A stretch of 6,649 bases of DNA from Lysobacteraceae bacterium (GTDB lineage: Bacteria > Pseudomonadota > Gammaproteobacteria > Steroidobacterales > Steroidobacteraceae): positions 1 to 6,649 of the forward strand of contig JAAYXG010000215.1 of the NCBI GenBank assembly GCA_012516015.1. The letters run 5' to 3'. The stretch's first letter is position 1. The number at the start of each line of letters is the position of its first letter. The translations under genes and the position numbers were made by a program. The notes under the pieces were generated by a model. The model was given only the letters and a program-made list of their open reading frames with translations, made no database searches and was not told where the DNA came from. Below, in pieces: positions 1-4,849 of this stretch.

Positions 1-1
1 C

Positions 2-301
2 GTGACGGTCGGGCGGGTCGAGTCCATTACGTTCGATCAGCAGATCTACAAGGCTGTCGTGCGGATGCGCATCAACTCGCGCTACAACAAGATTCCTGTC
101 GACAGCGACGCGAGCATCATGACTTCGGGCCTGCTCGGCGGGCAATACATCGGACTGACGATCGGGGGCGCGGACGAATATCTCGGGAACGGGGACCGGA
201 TCGAGTTTGTCCAAGATGCATTGGTGCTGGAGAACCTGATCAATCAGCTGGTCGCGACCTTCAGCCGGCGCGGATCAGAAGCCGAGGAGACGAACCCATG
301 A
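2..301 (+). CDS. mlaD: MlaD C-terminal part (partial, 5' end outside window)
   Basis: C-terminal 99 codons of the MCE-domain substrate-binding subunit of the Mla phospholipid transporter, which sits on the inner-membrane MlaFE ABC transporter and exchanges phospholipid with MlaC. Visible support is the end of the MCE barrel with the typical family motif LLGGQYIGLTIGG (about visible residues 44-56). It is followed by IEFVQDALVLENLINQL, which corresponds to the hydrophobic pore helix after the MCE domain, and then a short charged tail. Family members are about 150-185 residues, so roughly the first half lies before base 1; the GTG at base 2 is an internal codon, not a proposed start. The stop codon overlaps the mlaC ATG as ATGA, which indicates translational coupling. 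In the family mlaF and mlaE normally lie just upstream, but they are not visible here. Confidence 0.93.
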   Translation: MTVGRVESITFDQQIYKAVVRMRINSRYNKIPVDSDASIMTSGLLGGQYIGLTIGGADEYLGNGDRIEFVQDALVLENLINQLVATFSRRGSEAEETNP

Positions 302-963
302 ACGCAACGCGTGTTTTTCAACGTAGCTGGATTGCGGTCGCGGCGGCATTGTTCGCGTGCGCGACGTTCGCCGCCGAGGACGCAGCGCAATTGGGGCCGT
401 ACGAGCTCGTGACGAAAGTCGCGCAGGACACCCTAGAGGATCTCGATGCGAATCGTGCGGAGTACAAGAAGAATCCCGCCAAAGTGCGCGAGGTCGTCGA
501 CAAGAACATGCTGCCGCACTTCGACACGCGTTACGCCGCTCAGCTCGTGCTCGCCAAGCATTGGCGCACGGCGACGCCCGAGCAGCGCGAGCGCTTCATC
601 GAAGCCTTCTATCAGACCCTGCTGCAGAACTACGGCGAGGCGCTCGTCGACTTCACGCCGGATCGGCTCAAGATTCTCCCGTTCAAGGGCGATTTGAACG
701 CCAAGGCCGTGACGGTGCGTAGCGAAGTCCGCCGCGACAACGGACAGCGCGTCCCCGTGAACTACTCGTTGCGCAAGACGCCGGACGGCTGGAAGGCGTA
801 CGACGTGCAAATCGAGGGCATCTCGTACGTGAAGTCCTTCCGCACGGATTTCGCGGCCGAGATCGAGCAGAAAGGCCTCGACGCGGTGATCGAGCGGCTC
901 GAGCAGCAAGTCGCAAGCGGCACGGTCAAGAAGCCGGACGAGAAGCCGGCGTCGAACTCGTGA
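298..963 (+). CDS. mlaC: MlaC, periplasmic phospholipid shuttle
   Basis: A 221-residue soluble periplasmic carrier that ferries phospholipid between MlaA at the outer membrane and MlaD at the inner membrane (E. coli MlaC is about 211 residues). The N-terminus has a Sec signal: basic residues R5 and R9, a hydrophobic stretch at about 11-22, and likely cleavage after TFA (residue 25) or the next Ala. The mature part shows the family pattern around NMLPHFDTRYAAQLVLAKHW (residues 70-89) and TPEQRERFIEAFYQTLLQNY (93-112), then a beta-rich second half and a Lys/Pro-rich tail. ATG 298 is preceded by a GAGGAG-type ribosome binding site at good distance and overlaps the mlaD stop. Cys21 gives a weak lipobox-like LFAC, but Phe at -2 and family knowledge argue against lipidation. 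Confidence 0.95.
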   Translation: MNATRVFQRSWIAVAAALFACATFAAEDAAQLGPYELVTKVAQDTLEDLDANRAEYKKNPAKVREVVDKNMLPHFDTRYAAQLVLAKHWRTATPEQRERFIEAFYQTLLQNYGEALVDFTPDRLKILPFKGDLNAKAVTVRSEVRRDNGQRVPVNYSLRKTPDGWKAYDVQIEGISYVKSFRTDFAAEIEQKGLDAVIERLEQQVASGTVKKPDEKPASNS

Positions 964-1295
964 GCAGCGCCACTCTCGAAGCAGCGGGGGACGGCCGCTT
1001 CCGTGTGACGGGCGTGCTCGATGCCGTCACCGCGCCCAAGCTGCTGCGCGAGAGCGATGCGCGCTTTGCGAGCGCCCCCGGTGCATCCTTGCACATCGAT
1101 CTGAGCGGCGTGACGGAAAGCGATAGCGCAGGTCTCGCGCTATTGCTGGAATGGTTGCGCATCGCACGGCGTCGGCAACAGACAGTGCACTTCGCGAACG
1201 TGCCCGATCAAATCGCCGCACTCGCGCGGATCAGCGAAGTGGAGTCGCTCATTTTGCCGAGCTCACCCGCAAACGCCGTGAGCGTGGACGCTTAG
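960..1295 (+). CDS. mlaB: MlaB, STAS-domain regulator of the Mla ABC transporter
   Basis: A 111-residue single STAS-domain protein. In the family MlaB is a cytoplasmic subunit that binds the MlaF ATPase and is needed for assembly and activity of the MlaFEDB complex. The hallmark STAS core is visible at residues 46-63 as IDLSGVTESDSAGLALLL; D55-S56-A57-G58 marks the loop at the start of the helix that contacts MlaF, where E. coli MlaB has a functionally important Thr. The GTG start at 960 overlaps the mlaC stop as GTGA and has no strong ribosome binding site of its own, which fits translation coupled to mlaC. It is the last gene of the operon here; the next gene converges. Sequence identity between STAS proteins is generally low, so the assignment rests on the motif, the size and the position after mlaC. 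Confidence 0.9.
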   Translation: MSSATLEAAGDGRFRVTGVLDAVTAPKLLRESDARFASAPGASLHIDLSGVTESDSAGLALLLEWLRIARRRQQTVHFANVPDQIAALARISEVESLILPSSPANAVSVDA

Positions 1296-1306
1296 AATCC
1301 AGAACA

Positions 1307-1364
1307 AGCCGCGCCTCTGCGTCTCTGATCGGTCAGGCGGAGTTGGCGATCGTGGCGCGCGGCT
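1307..1364. terminator. possible shared stem-loop between converging mlaB and mlaA
   Basis: The 73-base gap between the mlaB and mlaA stop codons contains complementary 7-base arms, AGCCGCG at 1307-1313 and CGCGGCT at 1358-1364, with a weaker CGCCT/AGGCG pair nested inside. There is no U-tract on either strand and the loop is long. An intrinsic terminator is therefore only a possibility, suggested mainly by the position between converging genes. Confidence 0.25.
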
Positions 1365-1368
1365 GAGA

Positions 1369-2208
1369 TCACTTATCCTCGCCGACAGCCTCGGAGTCTT
1401 CTTCGCCGCTGGGTGGCGCATCAGAACCGGTGCCGGCGTCCGATTCCTCCAGAGGATCTTCTTCGTCGAAGAATTCTTCGTCGAGCGTCTCCGGCGGCGG
1501 GTTGCCGTCGAAGATCTCGAACTCGCGTCGTTGTAGCCATGCGTCGCGTACGAAGGCGTACGGATCGAAGGTACGTTCGAGCGTTCCATCGAGCGGCAAG
1601 AGCTCAGCGCGTCCGTGAACCGTCTTGAGCGCGCGCTCTCCCCATTTCACTTCCCAAGAAATATCCGAGGAATAAGTCAGCGGATCGATGAAATAATCGA
1701 AGATCCGTGAAGGCGCATCACGCACTGTGGAAGGTCCGAACAGCGGCAAGTTGAGGTAGGGTCCCGAGCTCACGCCCCAGACGGCAAGCGTCTGGCCGAA
1801 GTCCTCATCGTGGGCATCGAGGCCGATCGGCGTCGCGACATCGAACAGGCCGCCGACGCCGAGCGTCGTGTTCAACAAGAAGCGGCCCGTGTCCTTGAGG
1901 CCGGTGACGCCTTTGCCCTGCAGGAACTGATTGATGATCGTGACCGGATACTCGAGGTTCGCGAAAAAATTGCCTATGCCCCTTCGTATCCAGCCGGGCG
2001 TGACCTTTTTGTATCCTTTCGCGACCGGCTTCAACGCAGCACGGTCGAGCGTGTCGTTCACCTTATAGACGCCGCGGTTGAATCCTTCCCAGGGGTCTTC
2101 GCCCATGACGGTTCGACCGGGCGTTGCCGCGCAACCCGCTGCAAGCAGCGCGGCGAACGAAAGCACTGCCGCGCGAAGAGCTTTCGCTCCGAGCGTCGTG
2201 GATGGCAT
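1369..2208 (-). CDS. mlaA: MlaA (VacJ), outer-membrane lipoprotein
   Basis: A 279-residue outer-membrane lipoprotein that in the family forms a channel-bearing ring in the inner leaflet, with porins, and passes mislocalised phospholipid to MlaC. The signal peptide ends in the lipobox LAAGC with lipidated Cys26. VacJ family signatures follow: DPWEGFNRGVYKVND (38-52), IINQFLQGKG (91-100), a DTGRFLLNTTLGVGGLFD block (106-123), DEDFGQTLAVWG (134-145) and GPYLNLPLFGPSTVRD (149-164). Start choice: the reading frame is open upstream to 2418, but only ATG 2208 gives the signal peptide at the N-terminus, and it follows GAAGGA nine bases upstream. The C-terminal 37 residues (243-279) are strongly acidic (17 Asp/Glu) and look like low-complexity tail; E. 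coli MlaA is about 250 residues. It converges on mlaDCB, its partner operon, and lies 115 bases downstream of bepA on the same strand. Confidence 0.95.
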   Translation of the reverse strand: MPSTTLGAKALRAAVLSFAALLAAGCAATPGRTVMGEDPWEGFNRGVYKVNDTLDRAALKPVAKGYKKVTPGWIRRGIGNFFANLEYPVTIINQFLQGKGVTGLKDTGRFLLNTTLGVGGLFDVATPIGLDAHDEDFGQTLAVWGVSSGPYLNLPLFGPSTVRDAPSRIFDYFIDPLTYSSDISWEVKWGERALKTVHGRAELLPLDGTLERTFDPYAFVRDAWLQRREFEIFDGNPPPETLDEEFFDEEDPLEESDAGTGSDAPPSGEEDSEAVGEDK

Positions 2209-2246
2209 GCGGATAAATCCTTCGATGAAATGAGCGCAGGAGGCGC

Positions 2247-2258
2247 GGCGCAAGTGTA
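2247..2258 (-). promoter_or_regulatory. possible -10 region of mlaA, motif shared with mltF upstream region
   Basis: On the minus strand the 12-mer TACACTTGCGCC lies 38 bases before the mlaA ATG. TACACT matches the sigma-70 -10 consensus at four of six bases and is followed by a GC-rich start region. No good -35 hexamer is found 15-18 bases upstream. The same 12 bases occur on the plus strand before mltF (4705-4716), which is the main reason to list it. Confidence 0.3.
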
Positions 2259-2323
2259 TCAAGATCCTATTTTGCGCTGGATCCCGATCTGCGTCGGATG
2301 ACAAGACTCGAGCGGTGTTTACC

Positions 2324-3805
2324 TCAACGACGGCGGTCCGCTTCCATCTGTCGCTGCCGCGCGACGCGTTTTGGCAACGCTTGCTGTATCTCGTCGAGCC
2401 GCGCCTCGAAGCGGGCACGTTGCACCGAGGTGATTTTCGGGACAGCGAGCGCTAGCTGGAGCTGATTCATCGCGAGCGGTAGGTCACCACTCATCAGGTG
2501 ATACTCGGACATGTAGTAGTAGGAATCCGCCACGTCGCCTGCCGCGTTCGCCGCGAGGGCGGTCAAGCGAGCCTGCTCCGGCGTCGGGGGCACGACGTTG
2601 AAGAGGTCGAGCAGAATCTCGTGTGCCTTCCTCGCATCGCCGAGACGCATCAAGGACTCCGCGTACCGAACGATGACGGCCACGTTCCGTGGGAACAGCT
2701 CGCGCGCGCGTTTGAGCGTCGCGAGCGATGCATCGCCTTGACCGGCGAGCAGCTGCGCTTGTCCGAGCGCGGTGTGATATTGCGTGACGCTCGGATCCGC
2801 ATCGCGAAGGCGCTGAAAGATGGGCACGGCCTTGGCCGCATCTCCGGCGAGCATCAGTGCAAGTCCGCGGCCGTAGATCTGAGCGGTCGTCGCGTCCGGC
2901 TCGTTGCCGATCACTGCGGAATAGTACTGTCGCGGGTCTTCGCCCGGCGGTGTCGACAAGACGCGCAGGCGCTCCTTCATGAGCGCATAGCTGATGCTCT
3001 CCGGCTGCGGATCGACGCTCAGCTGCAGCGCACGTTCTTTGGTTTCGGCGATACGGGCGCTGCTCACCGGGTGGGTGCGCAGCATCTCGGGAATGTTGAT
3101 GTCGCGACCGCCCGCGTGGCGGCTCATCGTTTCGAAGAACGCGGGCATGCCGTGCGGATCGAAGCCTGCATTGGCGAGGATGCCGAGACCGACTCGATCC
3201 GCCTCGGATTCGTTCGACCGTGTGAAGCTGATCTGTTGTTGGATCGCCAAGCTTTGGGCCGCAGCGACGCCCGCCATGGCCATGTCGCCGCCTCCGCCTC
3301 CCGCAGCACCGATCAGAATCGCGGCGAGCATGGCCGCCGTGGACACGAGGCTATTCTTGCTCTGTGCCGCGATGCTGCGCGCGATGTGACGCTGGGTCAC
3401 GTGTGCGATTTCGTGCGCGACGACGCCGGCAAGCTCACTCTCGTTCTTCGTTTCCAGGACGAGACCAGCATTGACGCCGATGAAACCGCCGGGAAGCGCG
3501 AATGCGTTGATCGAGTTTTCCTTCGCCATGAAGAACGTGAACTTCTGCGAGCCGTCGTTCGCATGGCTGGACAGCCGGGCACCCAGGGACTGGATGTATT
3601 CGGTGACCTCGGGATCCTCGAGGATTCGATCGGAGTCGCGCAGGCCGCGCACGATCATGCGTCCGATCTGATACTCATCCTGAAGGCTCAAAGTCGCCTC
3701 GGCCGGGCTGCCCATGTCGGGCAGGTCGTTCGGATCGGCCGAAACAGAAGTTGCGGCCGCCAAGACGGCGACCGCGGTCGAAAGCAATGTGGCGAAGCGT
3801 TTCAC
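2324..3805 (-). CDS. bepA: BepA-like M48 metalloprotease with TPR domain
   Basis: A 493-residue periplasmic zinc metallopeptidase of the BepA (YfgC) type (E. coli BepA is 487 residues). In the family it promotes maturation of the LPS transporter LptD and degrades stalled outer-membrane proteins at the BAM complex. Visible features: a Sec signal peptide (1-23, ending SVSA before DP); HEIAH at 131-135 (zinc ligands H131 and H135, catalytic E132); a third zinc ligand, E201, in NESEADRVG; THP with H245, matching the regulatory 'His switch' position of BepA; a Gly/Ala-rich segment at 157-185 next to the active site; and TPR-like helical repeats from about 300 to 455. Start choice: the frame stays open to 4135, but that stretch is tRNA-derived repeat. 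GTG 3805 starts directly at the signal peptide (VKRFATLLSTAV), although no clear ribosome binding site precedes it. mlaA follows on the same strand. Confidence 0.92.
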   Translation of the reverse strand: MKRFATLLSTAVAVLAAATSVSADPNDLPDMGSPAEATLSLQDEYQIGRMIVRGLRDSDRILEDPEVTEYIQSLGARLSSHANDGSQKFTFFMAKENSINAFALPGGFIGVNAGLVLETKNESELAGVVAHEIAHVTQRHIARSIAAQSKNSLVSTAAMLAAILIGAAGGGGGDMAMAGVAAAQSLAIQQQISFTRSNESEADRVGLGILANAGFDPHGMPAFFETMSRHAGGRDINIPEMLRTHPVSSARIAETKERALQLSVDPQPESISYALMKERLRVLSTPPGEDPRQYYSAVIGNEPDATTAQIYGRGLALMLAGDAAKAVPIFQRLRDADPSVTQYHTALGQAQLLAGQGDASLATLKRARELFPRNVAVIVRYAESLMRLGDARKAHEILLDLFNVVPPTPEQARLTALAANAAGDVADSYYYMSEYHLMSGDLPLAMNQLQLALAVPKITSVQRARFEARLDEIQQALPKRVARQRQMEADRRR

Positions 3806-3937
3806 GACGGCCAGTGTGGAGCCCGGTGCGGTGTGTGTAAAGGCTTGAAGTTGGACACCTGAGAGCTGCAGTGGTTCGGAGGACAGGTGGGCGGCGTAGA
3901 GCGATTTCGAGGATATGTACCGCGGGACGGTGGAAAT

Positions 3938-3964
3938 AAAACGGGCCCTCGTTGAGGGCCTTTT
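3938..3964 (-). terminator. intrinsic terminator after the downstream tRNA-Ser 3' fragment
   Basis: On the minus strand GGCCCTC (3960-3954), loop AAC and GAGGGCC (3950-3944) form a 7-bp GC-rich hairpin followed by CGTTTTATTT. It is a near copy of the terminator behind the intact tRNA-Ser and lies directly after the encoded CCA of the fragment. It would also separate the RNA cluster from bepA, whose start lies about 130 bases further on. Confidence 0.8.
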
Positions 3965-3968
3965 CATT

Positions 3969-4070
3969 TGGCGGAGAGGGTGGGATGACACTCGGCACCT
4001 CCATGTGCCTCGCCCTTCGGGCAGCCTACGGCTGTGCACATCGGCTGTCCTGCCGATGTGTCGAACCCAC
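3969..4070 (-). pseudogene. tRNA-Ser 3' fragment with interrupted T-loop
   Basis: Read on the minus strand, this is GTGGGTTCGA (4070-4061; T-stem 5' strand and first five T-loop bases), a 74-base insert (4060-3987), then ATCCCACCCTCTCCGCCA (3986-3969; rest of the T-loop, T-stem 3' strand, acceptor 3' strand, discriminator and CCA). The flanks equal the corresponding parts of the intact tRNA-Ser at 4137-4229. The acceptor 5' strand, D-arm, anticodon arm and variable arm are absent; upstream there is instead a small inverted T-arm copy. It cannot make a tRNA alone. A terminator follows directly, so the 3' end arrangement of a real tRNA gene is preserved. It is the mirror of the copy at 4382-4539, which keeps the 5' part and has lost the 3' end. 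Confidence 0.8.
3987..4060 (-). repeat. T-loop insert element, copy B (74 bases, four hairpins)
   Basis: A structured insert lying between T-loop bases 58 and 59 of the tRNA-Ser fragment. Listed on the plus strand, four hairpins follow one another: GGCAC/GTGCC (loop CTCCAT), GCCC/GGGC (loop TTC), CAGCC/GGCTG (loop TAC) and CACATCGGC/GCCGATGTG (loop TGTCCT). The element at 4393-4464 has the same four hairpins in the same order and spacing with different stem sequences. No open reading frame or transposase is present, and it is too short to be autonomous. The strand given follows the host tRNA; the sequence alone does not prove which strand is transcribed. Confidence 0.8.
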
Positions 4071-4076
4071 TTCGAC

Positions 4077-4096
4077 GTGGGTTCTGAATCCCACCA
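4077..4096 (+). repeat. inverted extra copy of the tRNA-Ser T-arm
   Basis: On the plus strand GTGGG (4077-4081), loop TTCTGAAT and CCCAC (4090-4094) followed by CA reproduce the T-arm of tRNA-Ser with one extra base in the loop, in the opposite orientation to all other tRNA pieces here. With the adjacent GAACCCAC (4063-4070) it also forms an 8-bp inverted repeat with GTGGGTTC (4077-4084). It looks like debris or a fold-back from the rearrangement that made the 3' fragment; no function is claimed. Confidence 0.55.
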
Positions 4097-4105
4097 CGGC
4101 CAAAT

Positions 4106-4132
4106 AAAAAGGCCCTCGGTGAGGGCCTTTTT
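4106..4132 (-). terminator. intrinsic terminator of the intact tRNA-Ser
   Basis: A perfect 12-bp inverted repeat, AAAAAGGCCCTC with GAGGGCCTTTTT and a 3-base loop. On the minus strand it begins four bases after the tRNA CCA and ends in TTTTTATTT. The symmetric A and T tracts mean it could work in both directions. Confidence 0.93.
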
Positions 4133-4136
4133 CATA

Positions 4137-4229
4137 TGGCGGAGAGGGTGGGATTCGAACCCACGTAGGGACGCAATGCCCTCAACCGATTTCGAATCGG
4201 TGCCGTTATGACCGCTTCGGTACCTCTCC
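4137..4229 (-). tRNA. serU: tRNA-Ser (anticodon CGA), CCA encoded
   Basis: A complete 93-base class II tRNA including CCA. The acceptor GGAGAGG (4229-4223) pairs with CCTCTCC, then discriminator G and CCA. The D-stem is CCG/CGG, the anticodon stem ACCGA/TCGGT with loop TTCGAAA, giving anticodon CGA, which reads UCG serine codons. A long variable arm (AGGG/CCCT stem) marks serine identity, and the T-arm is GTGGG-TTCGAAT-CCCAC. The overall pattern closely resembles E. coli tRNA-Ser(CGA), for which the symbol serU is used; the symbol is by analogy. It has its own promoter upstream (4278-4307), a 5' leader containing an 8-bp hairpin (4239-4259), and a strong terminator. It is flanked on both sides by interrupted partial copies of itself. 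Confidence 0.97.
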
Positions 4230-4277
4230 CATTCGGGTCTGGATCGATTCGCGATCCAGGTACATGTAGGGGGCGGG

Positions 4278-4307
4278 ATTCTATATGGGCCTCTCCGTGA
4301 AATCCAA
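4278..4307 (-). promoter_or_regulatory. promoter of the intact tRNA-Ser
   Basis: On the minus strand there is a -35-like TTGGAT (4307-4302), an 18-base spacer and -10 TAGAAT (4283-4278; five of six to TATAAT), followed by a GC-rich discriminator CCCGCCCCC. That discriminator is typical of growth-rate and stringently controlled stable RNA promoters. The -10 and downstream bases recur before the second tRNA copy (CATATAGAATC in both), which supports a real, duplicated promoter. Confidence 0.7.
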
Positions 4308-4344
4308 AGTCATGGTCTTGAGATTGGTAGTCAGCGAACTGGCA

Positions 4345-4381
4345 ACGATCGAAATCAGGCCTTGAGCCTGATGTCGATCGT
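4345..4381 (-). other. long hairpin replacing the acceptor end of the upstream tRNA-Ser copy
   Basis: ACGATCGA (4345-4352) pairs with TCGATCGT (4374-4381), and ATCAGGC (4354-4360) with GCCTGAT (4366-4372), leaving a single mismatch and a 5-base loop: 15 bp of stem. It begins exactly where the last bases of the tRNA acceptor strand, discriminator and CCA should be. No U-tract follows on the minus strand (TGCC), so it is not a classical intrinsic terminator. It could still cap or stabilise the 3' end of a transcript. Confidence 0.65.
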
Positions 4382-4539
4382 GAGGGTGGGATGGCACTCG
4401 GTACATCCTGTACCTCGCCCTTCGGGCAGCGAAGCTGTGCAAAACGGCCGTCCTGGCCGTTTTGTCGAACCCACGTAGGGACGCAATGCCCTCAACCGAT
4501 TTCGAATCGGTGCCGTTATGACCGCTTCGGTACCTCTCC
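4382..4539 (-). pseudogene. second tRNA-Ser(CGA) copy with 72-base T-loop insert and lost acceptor end
   Basis: Bases 4539-4465 are identical over all 75 positions to the 5' part of the intact tRNA-Ser (acceptor 5' strand through T-loop base 58, anticodon CGA). A 72-base hairpin-rich insert follows (4464-4393), then ATCCCACCCTC (4392-4382), which resumes the T-loop, T-stem and first four acceptor bases. The remaining acceptor bases, discriminator and CCA are missing, replaced by the hairpin at 4345-4381. It has its own promoter (4598-4626) and a leader hairpin related to that of the intact gene. Removal of the insert alone would not restore a chargeable tRNA. It may be a decaying duplicate or a stable tRNA-like RNA; the perfect identity of the 5' part argues for recent duplication, gene conversion or selection. 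Confidence 0.85.
4393..4464 (-). repeat. T-loop insert element, copy A (72 bases, four hairpins)
   Basis: Same location in the T-loop and same hairpin order as the copy at 3987-4060. Plus-strand stems: GGTACA/TGTACC (loop TCC), GCCC/GGGC (loop TTC), CAGC/GCTG (loop GAA) and CAAAACGGCC/GGCCGTTTTG (loop GTCCT). The 10-bp last stem is perfect. Between copies, T-A in stem 1 becomes C-G, and two A-T pairs in stem 4 become C-G and T-A, so both sides changed together. Loop cores, hairpin 2 and the linkers CTCG and TGTG are conserved. Confidence 0.8.
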
Positions 4540-4597
4540 TGTCCCCGAGGGGATCGCCTTTCGCGATCCACGCAATCCGTACCTGTAAGGGGCCGCG

Positions 4598-4626
4598 ATT
4601 CTATATGCACCCGTGTAGCAATACAA
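4598..4626 (-). promoter_or_regulatory. promoter of the interrupted tRNA-Ser copy
   Basis: On the minus strand -35-like TTGTAT (4626-4621), a 17-base spacer and -10 TAGAAT (4603-4598), then the GC-rich discriminator CGCGGCCCC. The arrangement and many bases match the promoter of the intact gene, including a downstream ACATGTAC/ACAGGTAC segment and a following GGATCGC/GCGATCC hairpin (4551-4569) in the leader. Promoter, leader and tRNA body were therefore probably duplicated together. Confidence 0.65.
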
Positions 4627-4704
4627 AGCCGGGACCGGCGACCGGGCCTGGCAGGCGAACCCTGCATCCGTGGCTCGCAACGCAGAATCGCCGCGCGAGA
4701 TCTG

Positions 4705-4716
4705 TACACTTGCGCC
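4705..4716 (+). promoter_or_regulatory. possible -10 region of mltF
   Basis: TACACTTGCGCC, identical to the 12-mer before mlaA on the other strand, with GATCT a few bases upstream in both cases. TACACT could be a -10 element, but no convincing -35 is seen. It lies 133 bases before the proposed mltF start. The rest of the gap 4640-4849 shows nothing else I can identify. Confidence 0.3.
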
Positions 4717-4836
4717 CTGAGATCCCGAGCTGAAGAACGATGCTCAAGTGATGGTGTCTTGACCATGCAGATTCAACCTCGCGGGCGGCCGAGGCGAACG
4801 TCCGCAAATCGCGCTCGCGCTGAGTAGACGCGTTTC

Positions 4837-4842
4837 GGGAGA
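4837..4842 (+). promoter_or_regulatory. ribosome binding site that points to a CTG start for mltF
   Basis: GGGAGA lies seven bases before CTG 4850. No ATG, GTG or TTG in the mltF frame is available there, and an in-frame TGA at 4844-4846 blocks any start further upstream. The spacing is right for CTG 4850; no such site precedes the GTG at 4913. Confidence 0.6.
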
Positions 4843-4849
4843 CTGAGCT

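Noticed and set aside
2209..2418. N-terminal extension of MlaA to an ATG at 2418
   Set aside because: It would overlap the end of bepA and place the lipoprotein signal internally; ATG 2208 has a good ribosome binding site and the signal peptide.
2498..3862. 454-codon open frame on the plus strand
   Set aside because: Lies antisense to bepA, which has a signal peptide, HEIAH active site and family-wide similarity. The plus-strand translation has no recognisable domain and is a GC-driven shadow.
3806..4135. N-terminal extension of BepA to an ATG at 4135
   Set aside because: The extension translates terminators and tRNA-derived repeat and would bury the signal peptide; GTG 3805 is preferred.
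3915..4211. 98-codon plus-strand frame with WRRGWDSNPRRD-type sequence
   Set aside because: This is the antisense translation of the tRNA-Ser and its 3' fragment, a frequent false protein in databases; no gene.
3938..4539. CRISPR array
   Set aside because: Only two copies of the insert, differing in sequence, with tRNA pieces between them and no regular repeat-spacer pattern.
3969..4539. Group I intron in the tRNA gene
   Set aside because: The inserts are only 72-74 bases, show no group I core elements, and sit in the T-loop instead of the anticodon loop.
4281..4766. 161-codon minus-strand frame across the tRNA copy
   Set aside because: It covers the tRNA copy, its promoter and the insert; the translation shows no domain, and the start region has no ribosome binding site I can support.
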